Shown piece after piece: positions 24,012 through 31,637 of a stretch of DNA of 64,000 bases. Source of the stretch: DATJCV01 sp963707665 (GTDB taxonomy: Bacteria > Pseudomonadota > Gammaproteobacteria > Burkholderiales > Burkholderiaceae_D); assembly GCA_963707665.1 (NCBI GenBank), contig CAVPQU010000011.1, forward strand, positions 248,001 to 312,000. The letters run 5' to 3'. The translations under genes and the position numbers were made by a program. Below the pieces are notes generated by a model. That model did not search any database, was not told the origin of the DNA, and was given only the letters and a program-made list of their open reading frames with translations. Position 1 is the stretch's first letter, and every line of letters starts with the position of its first letter.

Positions 24012-25319
24012 TCAGGCGGCAATCCGGCGCTCTGTCGGTTGTACAGGAAACGGAGTTTCAACTTCGATGCGGCTCGCGCGTGCGGTCGTGGCTGGCGCCA
24101 GACGCTCGTAGATCGTCGCCAGCCTGGCAGCCACGCCAGCCCAGGTATAGCAGCGTTTGGCGCGGCGGCGGCCAGCCAGACCCATGGTCCGTGCAGTGGA
24201 AGGCGAGCGCTGCAAGAAAATGAGCCGCTCCGCTAGTGCGGCGGGGTTGTTGGGTGGTACCAGAAAACCGGTCTTGCCGTCTTGCACTGTGGTTCGAATG
24301 CCACCGACGGCGGCACCAATTACTGGTGTGCCGCAGGCCATCGCTTCTACCGGAGTAATGCCGAATGGCTCGTACCACGGTGTGCTGACAAATACATTGG
24401 CGGCGCTATAAAACAAGTGCAACACTTCGCGGTCGCGTCGGCCGACGAAGGTAACGCGGTCGGCCACGCCGGCGGCATGCGCGACTTGTTGCAGACGCGC
24501 TATTTCTGGCGTGCTCTGTGGATCGGGCAGTTCGCTGTTGCCGCCGACGACATACAAGCGTGCGGTAGCACCATTGATGGACGGCACCAAGCGCATTGCC
24601 CGAATGACGTTGTCGATTCCTTTGCGTGGCACCAGCCGTCCCAGTTGCAGCACCGCGAACTCGTCATGCGGCCACCCAAGCCGATCGCGGGCGACGCCGC
24701 GTTCCAGCGGCGAGAACTCCAGCGCGTCGAAACCGCAAGGAACAATCTCAATGCACGCCGGATCAGCGCCATACAGTTCCACCAAGTCTGCATGGTCTTG
24801 AGGGCATTCGGCAATCACACAGTCCGATTTTCTGACCAGTGCGTCTTCGATGGCAAAACGTTCATCGGGAAAAGCATCATCAGTACCCTGGTGAAGCCGG
24901 CGCACCCGGCCCAGTGCATGAAAGGTCGTAACCAATGGTATTCCAAGCGTCGCCTTGACACGCAACGCGGCGGCGCCGGACATGAAAAAATTGGCATGCA
25001 TGGCGTCATAGTCAATTTTTTCTTGTTGAAAAAACTCCAGCAAAGAATCTCCGAACGCATTCATGTAAGGCAGCAACTGTTCCTTCGGCAGATTGCATGG
25101 TGGGCCGGCCGGTACATGCACTACCCGGACGTTATGGCTGAATGGAATGATGGTCGGTAGCCGGGCATCATCGCGTCGTGTAAAGACATCGACCAGAAAG
25201 CCACGCTGTGCAAGATGTTTTGCAATTTGCGCCACGTAAATGTTCTGACCGCCCGCATCAACTCCACCAACCTGCGCCAGTGGCGATGCATGTTCGCTGA
25301 TCAACGCTATTTTTGTCAT
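24012..25319 (-). CDS. GT4 family glycosyltransferase (sucrose-synthase-like)
   Basis: The 435-residue product has a full GT-B fold: KIALISEHASPLAQVGGVDAGGQNIYV at the N-terminus (the GGxxxGGQ loop of sucrose-phosphate-synthase-like enzymes), LQLGRLVPRKGIDNVIRAM in the centre, and STPWYEPFGITPVEAMACGTPVIG (ExxxxxxxE motif) in the second domain. The ATG at 25319 has CAGGAG seven bases upstream; a longer frame upstream has no such site. It heads the minus-strand operon and is divergent from a PRC-barrel gene. Donor could be a UDP-sugar; not determined. Confidence 0.92.
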   Translation of the reverse strand: MTKIALISEHASPLAQVGGVDAGGQNIYVAQIAKHLAQRGFLVDVFTRRDDARLPTIIPFSHNVRVVHVPAGPPCNLPKEQLLPYMNAFGDSLLEFFQQEKIDYDAMHANFFMSGAAALRVKATLGIPLVTTFHALGRVRRLHQGTDDAFPDERFAIEDALVRKSDCVIAECPQDHADLVELYGADPACIEIVPCGFDALEFSPLERGVARDRLGWPHDEFAVLQLGRLVPRKGIDNVIRAMRLVPSINGATARLYVVGGNSELPDPQSTPEIARLQQVAHAAGVADRVTFVGRRDREVLHLFYSAANVFVSTPWYEPFGITPVEAMACGTPVIGAAVGGIRTTVQDGKTGFLVPPNNPAALAERLIFLQRSPSTARTMGLAGRRRAKRCYTWAGVAARLATIYERLAPATTARASRIEVETPFPVQPTERRIAA

Positions 25320-25659
25320 GACAGGCTCCTGGAGTCGCAAAAAGCAATAGCCGGAAATTGCATCGTGCCGTCCATACTTCTTGGAAGCAGCATGCATGCC
25401 AGAAGCGCTTCTACCGACTTGTCCCGTCTGCAAATGGAAAAACAGACCATCCCGAAAACGAGGGTTTTTACAAGTTATTTGTAAATATGGCATGACCAAT
25501 GCGCGCCGCGCTGGATTGTAGGCACGAGTGAAATAACGATGTTGCCTGGACAGCATGGGCATGTAATTTGCGTCCGCCATACGACAGCGGCGAGGCCGAC
25601 CAGTTGTTACCGTGGCGGAGCAGCGCTGGAAATCATGTTTTACTATTTGGAGAAAGCAA
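25320..25659. other. Divergent intergenic region
   Basis: This 340-base spacer separates the minus-strand GT4 operon from the plus-strand PRC-barrel gene, so it must contain promoters for both. It holds one clear inverted repeat (25467-25485, listed separately). No protein-coding frame with a start signal was seen. Confidence 0.5.
25467..25485. promoter_or_regulatory. Inverted repeat in divergent promoter region
   Basis: TTTACAA and TTGTAAA form a perfect 7-bp inverted repeat with a 5-base spacer (GTTAT), about 150 bp upstream of the GT4 start and 175 bp upstream of the PRC-barrel start. It resembles a dimeric regulator site; no regulator can be named. Confidence 0.35.
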
Positions 25660-26082
25660 ATGATGCCTACCGATCCACAAGTGAATTCTGGAACTCGTAT
25701 TGTCGGCGCCACTGATCTGAGCAACGAGGGGCCGGGCCCGCAGGTAATGGCCGCCGATACGCTGGAGGACGAAAAAGTGGTCAACACGGCCGGCGAGAGC
25801 CTGGGCAAAGTGCGTCATATCATGCTGGATGTACCGCGTGGCCGGATTGCATATGCGGTGCTGTCATTCGGCGGCGTGCTCGGCGTCGGTGATCGCTTGT
25901 TTGCGGTGCCATGGGCCGCGCTGCAGCTTGACGTCGACAACAAGTGTTTTGTTCTCGATGTCGATAAGGAGATGCTCGATCAGGCACCCGGGTTTGACAA
26001 GGATCACTGGCCGGCGATGGCAGATCCCAATTGGGCGGCGCAGATACATTCGTATTACACGACACCGCTTTACTGGAAATAA
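25660..26082 (+). CDS. PRC-barrel domain protein
   Basis: The 140-residue cytoplasmic protein contains one PRC-barrel domain (about 30-105: ADTLEDEKVVNTAGESLGKVRHIMLDVPRGRIA region, with AYAVLSFGGVLGVGDRLFAVPW). PRC-barrel proteins of this kind are linked to stress responses, RNA processing or photosynthetic complexes; none can be chosen here. The ATG at 25660 has GGAG seven bases upstream; the next codon is also ATG. The C-terminal QIHSYYTTPLYW tail is typical of proteobacterial stress-related members. It begins a group of stress-type genes. Confidence 0.9.
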   Translation: MMPTDPQVNSGTRIVGATDLSNEGPGPQVMAADTLEDEKVVNTAGESLGKVRHIMLDVPRGRIAYAVLSFGGVLGVGDRLFAVPWAALQLDVDNKCFVLDVDKEMLDQAPGFDKDHWPAMADPNWAAQIHSYYTTPLYWK

Positions 26083-26408
26083 ACAGAAATAAACAGCATC
26101 GTTCCAATCCGCATGGCGATCTCCAAGTGGCTGATTGTTTAAGGGGCAGATCGTTCGGAGAGCGATAGCCGGTCAGCCGGTGTGCTCATCGTGGAATGAG
26201 CAAGTTCTCGCTGCAAAGCAGGAAGGGTGGATGCAGCTTTTAATTGCCCGGCGCGCGAGAACGAAGGCCATTGGTCCACCTGTACACATCACATCCTGGC
26301 GGTCACCAGTCGATATCTCGGTGTCTGGTTAAGCTGCGGAGGCAGGATGGTGAACGGCTACCGGGTATCGATGATATTCGCCGGAGCGATGGGTGGCATG
26401 ACGATGAA
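26083..26408. other. Intergenic region without recognised features
   Basis: The gap lies between the PRC-barrel gene and the convergent phosphoribosyltransferase. A short tandem repeat of GAAATAAACA (26077-26096) marks its start. Plus-strand frames across it have no ribosome-binding site and no protein character. Nothing else seen. Confidence 0.4.
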
Positions 26409-27071
26409 CTATCGCGGGTTATTTCGGCTTGAATCGGGGGTGGCCAAAATGGCGATTACTTCCTGCTCGTCAATTTGCGGAAAATCCCGATAAAACTGGC
26501 TGACGGCGTCAAAGTTGTCTGGCGTATGCAGGCAGACCAACTTATCGGCAAACGGGCTGACACTAGCGAGACTGGTGCGTGGCGCCACAGGGACGGCGCA
26601 GATCAGTTCCGACGGGTTTTTGGCACGAATGCCATGCAATGCGGCAATCATGGTGGCGCCAGTGGCCAAGCCATCATCCACCACAATGACGATGCGGTCG
26701 TGCGGGTCGATCTGGCGCCGGAAGGGCGTGTATTGATTGCGCCGCCGTTCAAGCATTTGCAGTTGCCGAGTTTTTTCCTGTTCGACAAACGCATGCATCT
26801 CGGGGGAATCCTCGATCACGGGAGAAAGATAGACGCAACCACTTTCGTCGATGGCACCGATCGCGTATTCAGGATCAAACGGTGCTCCCAGCTTGTGCAC
26901 CAGCACCACGTCCAGCTCTCCTTCCAGCTGCTGCGCGATCATTTTTCCCATCGGCACCGCGCCACGCGGAATTGCCAGTATCAATGGTTTGCGGCCGCGA
27001 TAGGCGTGCAGATGCAAGGTCAGAACTTGCGCTGCTTCGGCACGATCGATAAACAGGTACGGTAGGTGCAT
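26409..27071 (-). CDS. Phosphoribosyltransferase family protein
   Basis: The 220-residue product has a type I phosphoribosyltransferase fold with the PRPP-binding motif IVIVVDDGLATGATM at about 126-140 and an N-terminal PRGAVPMGKMIAQQL segment. This subfamily, common in stress loci of Proteobacteria, has no assigned substrate; it is sometimes fused to a dienelactone-hydrolase domain, which is absent here. It lies 57 bases downstream of the YbhB-type gene on the same strand and could be co-transcribed. Confidence 0.92.
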   Translation of the reverse strand: MHLPYLFIDRAEAAQVLTLHLHAYRGRKPLILAIPRGAVPMGKMIAQQLEGELDVVLVHKLGAPFDPEYAIGAIDESGCVYLSPVIEDSPEMHAFVEQEKTRQLQMLERRRNQYTPFRRQIDPHDRIVIVVDDGLATGATMIAALHGIRAKNPSELICAVPVAPRTSLASVSPFADKLVCLHTPDNFDAVSQFYRDFPQIDEQEVIAILATPDSSRNNPR

Positions 27072-27128
27072 GGAATTTGTGCTGTGTAGCGCGAGGTACC
27101 AGATTGTTCAATGTCTGATGCGCCGCAA

Positions 27129-27707
27129 CTAAGGATGCTGGTAGAGACCGATCAGTTCGGTCTGGTCGATGACATGGTCTTGCATTGCCTGCTCCAGTTT
27201 TGCCTTGCCCGGATTGCCAAGGTCGGGCAATACCAGGTCCAGCGCGAACAGGCGGAAAAAATAGCGGTGACGGCCAACTGGTGGGCACGGGCCATCATAG
27301 CCGACGTGTTTCGAATCGTTGGCGCCTTGCAGCGTTCCGGGCGGTAGCGCAGCCGGCAGCATGCCAGCAGTCAGTCCTGAGGTATTCGCCGGAATGTTGT
27401 AGAGCACCCAATGCACCCAGATTCTTTGTGGCGCCGCCGGGTCCGGAGCATCTGGGTCTTCCATAATCAACGCCAGGCTCTTTGCCTTGGGCGAGATGCC
27501 AGACCACGATAAGGGTGGCGACAGGTTGCGGCCGTCACACGTATGGACGGCCGGTATGCCTTGTCCGGCACCGAATGCGCTGGAGGTTAGACTCAGGTGT
27601 GCGCTGTCCTGCTTTTGCGCCGGCACGACCGGGGTCACCAGTCCGATGGTAAGCGCAATTCCGAGCCCAAGTTGGAGATACTTTTCGAGGTACGTGGCGG
27701 ACGCCAT
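27129..27707 (-). CDS. YbhB/YbcL family Raf-kinase-inhibitor-like protein
   Basis: The 192-residue product begins with a probable signal peptide or anchor (LGLGIALTIGLVTPVVPAQ at about 13-31) followed by a PEBP domain: FGAGQGIPAVHTCDGRNLSPPLSW, SLALIMEDPDAPDP, WVHWVLYNIP (ligand-pocket residues), and HRYFFRLFALD. PEBP-like bacterial proteins have unclear ligands. It probably acts in the periplasm, although an internal start could give a cytoplasmic form. Neighbour of a phosphoribosyltransferase, a pairing seen in stress-associated loci. Confidence 0.9.
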   Translation of the reverse strand: MASATYLEKYLQLGLGIALTIGLVTPVVPAQKQDSAHLSLTSSAFGAGQGIPAVHTCDGRNLSPPLSWSGISPKAKSLALIMEDPDAPDPAAPQRIWVHWVLYNIPANTSGLTAGMLPAALPPGTLQGANDSKHVGYDGPCPPVGRHRYFFRLFALDLVLPDLGNPGKAKLEQAMQDHVIDQTELIGLYQHP

Positions 27708-28081
27708 TTCAACGGCTCTGCAGGTCTGTAATGATGGCTCAGGACGACTCCCTTGGCTTCGCTACATCGCAATACCGAATGCCTGCCTGTGACCACCAGC
27801 TTGAACTCCTTGGCGGCACCAGGCGCTGGATTTTCGAACTCGTTCCGACATCGAGAAGCAGCCGCAGATGTCGAGCATTCAAGCCACACTTGCAGGCTAC
27901 TCTGGAAGTACGGGCGGCACTGCTCCGTCAGCCAGGATTTTTATTTTTTCTTGATTTTTCTCAAACAGCACCATTCTCCAAGCCGGCCCTTCAGCGTATT
28001 TTGATGTTGATGAAACATTTGTCACGTTGCCGTCTGCAGGCTCTGGCAATGTCGACCGCATAAGGGAAACAAGGAAACGCC
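27708..28081. other. Divergent intergenic region before the phaB remnant
   Basis: The gap between the YbhB-type gene (minus) and the phaB remnant (plus) has a T-rich patch at about 27938-27963 and a good ribosome-binding site (AAGGAAA) just before 28082. No gene is called. It probably retains the promoter of the former phaB. Confidence 0.45.
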
Positions 28082-28372
28082 ATGGATCGGATCGCCCTGA
28101 TCACCGGTGGCACTCGCGGTCTGGGGCGGGCGATTGCTACCTTCTTGCAGGTTGCCGGCTACCGGGTGGCAGTCGTGTATTGCAGTAATGATGCGGCGGC
28201 CGCCAGTTTCAGGCAGGCGACGTCGATACCAGCATACAAATGGGATGTGGCCGATTTTGATGCCTGCAGGGCAGGAGTGATGCAGGTTGAAAACGATCTT
28301 GGCCCGATCGATATCCTGATCAACAATGCCGGCATCACGCTGCTCGTCAATGGTGGCCAGTACATGACTTGA
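28082..28372 (+). pseudogene. phaB: Acetoacetyl-CoA reductase remnant with internal deletion
   Basis: PhaB reduces acetoacetyl-CoA to (R)-3-hydroxybutyryl-CoA for polyhydroxybutyrate synthesis; normal length is near 246 residues. Only 96 codons remain. The N-terminal part is intact: ALITGGTRGLGRAIATFL (cofactor loop) up to IDILINNAGIT at about 78-88. The frame then jumps directly to LLVNGGQYMT, which matches the usual PhaB C-terminus (VNGGQxM). About 150 residues with the catalytic Ser, Tyr and Lys are therefore missing by an apparent in-frame deletion. The ribosome-binding site is still good. No phaA or phaC is nearby. Catalytic function is impossible for a normal SDR. Confidence 0.8.
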
Positions 28373-28526
28373 ACGGGCAGAAGGCAGCGTTTCTGTTCGC
28401 CCTGTCTCGCGGTGTGGAATTGTTGTCGGCCGCCAAATTCATCGTGTGGGATTGGTTGGCACTCTCTGGCCTTCAGCAGAAGGGCGTATTCTGTATTGCC
28501 CTTTAATTTTGACCACACATCCGTCA

Positions 28527-30050
28527 ATGATCCAGACCCAGGCTGGTTCGAATTTCACCTTGTCGCACGCCGAAGTACGCTCGGTCATCATCGGCTTGAT
28601 GCTGGCGATTCTGCTCGGCGCGCTTGACCAGACCATCGTTGCCGTGGCGCTACCGATGATGTCGACCGAACTGCAGGGTTTTGACTTGTTGGCGTGGGTG
28701 GTATCCGGCTATCTGGTGGCAGTAGCGGTGGCGACGCCGATCTACGGCAAGCTGGGCGATCTGTACGGGCGCCGCGCCATGCTGTCATCGGCGATTGCGG
28801 TTTTTCTGGCCGCATCGGTGGCGAGTGCGATGGCGCAGTCGATGCCGATGCTGGTGGCGGCACGCATCGTCCAGGGACTGGGTGGCGGCGGCCTGATCTC
28901 GGTCGCGCAAGCCACCATTGCCGATGTCGTGGCGCCGCGCGACCGCGGCCGTTTTCAAGGCTATATCAGCGGTGCCTTTGCGGTGGCTAGCGTCTCGGGG
29001 CCGCTGGCCGGCGGTTTCCTGACCGCCTATCTGTCGTGGCGCTGGGTGTTCTGGATCAACCTGCCTTTGGGCTTGGCCGCGTTCGTCATTTCACGCCGCG
29101 CGCTGGCGCGGCTGCCGGTTCCGCATGTCAAGCGGCCGGTCGATTATCCAGGCGCGCTGCTGCTGTCGCTCGGATTGAGCGTGCTGCTGATTGGCATCAC
29201 GCGCGTCGGCCAGGGCGTAGCCTGGAGCGAGGCACTCAATCTGCAATTGTTTTTCGTTGCCCTGGCAGCGCTGGCGGCATTCCTGTGGCAGGAGCGGCGC
29301 GCGGCGGAGCCGATCATTCCGCTCGACTTGTTGCGCATGCCAACGGTGTCGATTTGCTGCAGCATCCTGTTCATTGCCTTTTTTCAGATCGTCTCACTGT
29401 CGGTGCTGATTCCGCTGCGGCTGCAAATGATGACCGAGGCTGGCGTGGAGGGCGCGGCCTTGCAATTGATCCCATTGTCGCTGGCGATTCCATTTGGCGC
29501 CTACATCGGCGGCAGTCTGACGGCGCGCAGTGGGCACTTCAAGCGCATCCAGTTGAGCGGAGCGTTGATGGTGCCGCTTGCGGTGCTGGGTGTGGCCCTG
29601 ATTGATCCGCAGACCACGATCGCCGGCGTGCTGCTGATGGCATTGACGGGATTTGGCATCGGCTTGCAATTGCCGACTTCGATGGTGGCGGTCCAGAACG
29701 CGGTGCCATATCGGCACGTCGGTATCGCCACCGCGGTCACGGCGTTTTCGCGTTCGCTCGGCGCGGCGGTCGGTATCGCGATCCTGATGGCGTTGTTGCT
29801 GACGATACTGCACGACAAGGCGTCGGCGCTGCCCGGTTTGCTGTCCGGTGCTGATATCGTCAAGTCGATGCTGAGCGCTGCCGCCGAAGCGGCACCCAGG
29901 ATGAGCCATCAATTGCACGCTCAGTTGCACGTCGTGGTGCAAGGCGCATTCCAGATGCTGTTCATGCTCAGTGCACTGGTGGCGCTGTCGGCGGTAGCCC
30001 TGGTCGCGATGATTCCGGACCAGGAATTAAGCCAGCAGACGGTGCGCTGA
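28527..30050 (+). CDS. DHA2-type MFS drug exporter
   Basis: The 507-residue inner-membrane protein is a 14-helix EmrB/QacA-type proton antiporter. Helix 1 carries LLGALDQTIVAVALPMM (family motif D1, LDxTIVNVALP-like), the loop 2-3 motif YGKLGDLYGRRAML is present, and motif C in helix 5 reads ISGAFAVASVSGPLAGG. Substrates are probably hydrophobic toxicants. The ATG at 28527 is preferred because it directly precedes the first cytoplasmic residues, although the ribosome-binding site is weak; an upstream start at 28446 is possible. No TetR or MarR regulator lies next to it. Confidence 0.9.
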   Translation: MIQTQAGSNFTLSHAEVRSVIIGLMLAILLGALDQTIVAVALPMMSTELQGFDLLAWVVSGYLVAVAVATPIYGKLGDLYGRRAMLSSAIAVFLAASVASAMAQSMPMLVAARIVQGLGGGGLISVAQATIADVVAPRDRGRFQGYISGAFAVASVSGPLAGGFLTAYLSWRWVFWINLPLGLAAFVISRRALARLPVPHVKRPVDYPGALLLSLGLSVLLIGITRVGQGVAWSEALNLQLFFVALAALAAFLWQERRAAEPIIPLDLLRMPTVSICCSILFIAFFQIVSLSVLIPLRLQMMTEAGVEGAALQLIPLSLAIPFGAYIGGSLTARSGHFKRIQLSGALMVPLAVLGVALIDPQTTIAGVLLMALTGFGIGLQLPTSMVAVQNAVPYRHVGIATAVTAFSRSLGAAVGIAILMALLLTILHDKASALPGLLSGADIVKSMLSAAAEAAPRMSHQLHAQLHVVVQGAFQMLFMLSALVALSAVALVAMIPDQELSQQTVR

Positions 30051-30070
30051 CGGCGCCGCAGCGCCAATCG

Positions 30071-30508
30071 CTATGGTTTCAACTGGGCGCGAATTTCGCC
30101 GCCGGGATGAGCGGCGCTATGCACGTTCACGTACAGATCGCCTTTCTGAAACGCCTTGTACTGGGCGTCGGTCAGTTTGGCGCCGGCCGGCACCGCCCAG
30201 CCATGGTCGCCATGCTTTTCCAGCGGCACGATGATCGGGCCGTTTTTCCCCGCCGCGGCCTCATGGATATGCGCCATGGTGCCTTCGACCCCGGAAGTAT
30301 CGATACTGCCACTCACCGATTTGTCGGCGTTGATGGCCAACGTGCCCTTACCGGCGGCGTTGGTGGTGACGGGTGGCACTTCGTGTCCGCCGGTTAATGC
30401 GACCTTGACATCGGTAGCAGCGGCAGGGCCGGCACCGGCGGCGAACGCGCTGGCGGCGATGGCCAGCATGGCGAGCATATGGTGTGGTTTTTGAAAAATG
30501 GCATTCAT
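30071..30508 (-). CDS. Periplasmic CHRD-domain protein
   Basis: The 145-residue product has a signal peptide (MNAIFQKPHHMLAMLAIAASAFAAGAGPAAA, cleavage near residue 31) and a CHRD domain (VKVALTGGHEVPPVTTNAAG at the start, ...AHIHEAAAGKNGPIIVPL, and LYVNVHSAAHPGGEIRAQL at the end). CHRD domains occur in bacterial exported proteins with unknown function and in chordin. The conserved His residues (HIHEA, NVHSAAHPGGEI) suggest metal binding, which is inference. Convergent with the MFS gene (20-base gap). Confidence 0.9.
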   Translation of the reverse strand: MNAIFQKPHHMLAMLAIAASAFAAGAGPAAATDVKVALTGGHEVPPVTTNAAGKGTLAINADKSVSGSIDTSGVEGTMAHIHEAAAGKNGPIIVPLEKHGDHGWAVPAGAKLTDAQYKAFQKGDLYVNVHSAAHPGGEIRAQLKP

Positions 30509-30584
30509 ATCGGATCTCCAGAGATTGATGCAAGTGGATCGGATGCGGCGGTGATTGACAAGCCGGAGCGGACAGCGGGAATCG

Positions 30585-31355
30585 TCAGGATCGATGCCAG
30601 TAACCCGGCTTGCCGTAAAACTCATGTAAAGCGATTTCGTAGTCGCGGCTGATTGCAATAGCTTCGTCGTACTCTGGACTGTTGCGGATGGCATCCCGGC
30701 TCAGCGTGACATGCACTTCCGATTCAGCCCAGTCGATGTCCCTGATCCATGGCGTCGCAATCAACATTGTTTTGCCTCCAGGCCACCATTTGCGGGTATC
30801 CACCACCAGATAGCGGATGGTCCATGTCTCATCATCGAACATGAAATCGGCGACATGGCCAATGCTGCCATCGGTGGCATGGATCTGGTACCCGCGAATG
30901 TTGTCGCTGCTGCGCAAGTGCAGGTCTTCCGGTCGGACTTCGACCTCTTGCGCCGCACGGCGCCGATCTTCCGGGGCCGGCGGGATCGGCGTGAAGATTG
31001 GATATTCCGAGCTGTCCGTCATGTAGGGGCCGCCCCAATATGGCGCGTAGCCGTAATAGCCGAAGTAATCGAGTTCGTGCTGGCGCGACACCGGTTTGTG
31101 GGTATCGATGTCGGGACTGTTCCTGATTTGCTGTTGCGACAACCGCACGTCGATGCTGTCGGCATCGTCGTCGATGCGTGTCACCGACAGTGGTGAAATC
31201 AGGACTTCGCGCCCCAGCAGCCAAGGCCCGGTCTTGACGACCAGGTAACGAATCCCCCACGCCTCGTCGTCGAAAAAAACCTGCTGCACGCGGCCAATTT
31301 CGCCATCTTCGGCGTGCAGGGTCGAACCGTGTAGATTACGTACGCTGCGTAACAT
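30585..31355 (-). CDS. Tandem PRC-barrel protein
   Basis: The 256-residue product contains two PRC-barrel domains: residues about 1-75 (LRSVRNLHGSTLHAEDGEIG, then WGIRYLVVKTGPWLLGREVLISP) and about 148-225 (IRGYQIHATDGSIGHVADFM, then WTIRYLVVDTRKWWPGGK), separated by a Tyr/Pro-rich linker (YFGYYGYAPYWGGPYM). No signal peptide. This two-domain form is common in Proteobacteria near stress genes; function unknown. Its upstream region contains one of the paired TATACTCC/CATACTCC elements at 31494-31554. Confidence 0.9.
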   Translation of the reverse strand: MLRSVRNLHGSTLHAEDGEIGRVQQVFFDDEAWGIRYLVVKTGPWLLGREVLISPLSVTRIDDDADSIDVRLSQQQIRNSPDIDTHKPVSRQHELDYFGYYGYAPYWGGPYMTDSSEYPIFTPIPPAPEDRRRAAQEVEVRPEDLHLRSSDNIRGYQIHATDGSIGHVADFMFDDETWTIRYLVVDTRKWWPGGKTMLIATPWIRDIDWAESEVHVTLSRDAIRNSPEYDEAIAISRDYEIALHEFYGKPGYWHRS

Positions 31356-31493
31356 GACTGCGCTCCATCATGGCCGGCAATGCAAGTATGACAACTAGGA
31401 AAGTGGTCGCGTTCCACCTCCATCTTGCTGCCATTACCCCTGGCGATTCACGCCATGCTTTGCCGACGGGCTGTTTAGTTGCGGTCGATATAT

Positions 31494-31554
31494 GGAGTAT
31501 ATATAAACTTCGCTTTATATACCTACGTATTCCATGCTCGTATGCTGGAGTATG
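31494..31554 (-). promoter_or_regulatory. Paired CATACTCC/TATACTCC boxes upstream of the PRC gene
   Basis: Reading towards the tandem PRC-barrel gene, CATACTCC (31554-31547) and TATACTCC (31501-31494) lie exactly 53 bp apart, about five helical turns. Between them are a TATAAA-like hexamer and an 8-bp inverted repeat (31500-31521). The rest of the 31356-31637 gap shows nothing else. The same pair, with the same spacing, lies upstream of the GH94 gene. Confidence 0.5.
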
Positions 31555-31637
31555 TGAAACATCCCGAATCTTCTCGATTTATTTCAAAAGCTCACCTCAT
31601 GCGCCCGGCCGCTCAGGCCGAAGCGAGCCCAAGCAGG

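Noticed and set aside
30050..30070. Small GGCGC/GCGCC hairpin between the convergent MFS and CHRD genes as a bidirectional terminator
   Set aside because: Only a 5-bp stem and no T-tract on either strand.
31500..31521. TATATAAA/TTTATATA hairpin as a terminator
   Set aside because: The stem is purely A/T and no T-run follows; it is more likely part of an AT-rich promoter element.
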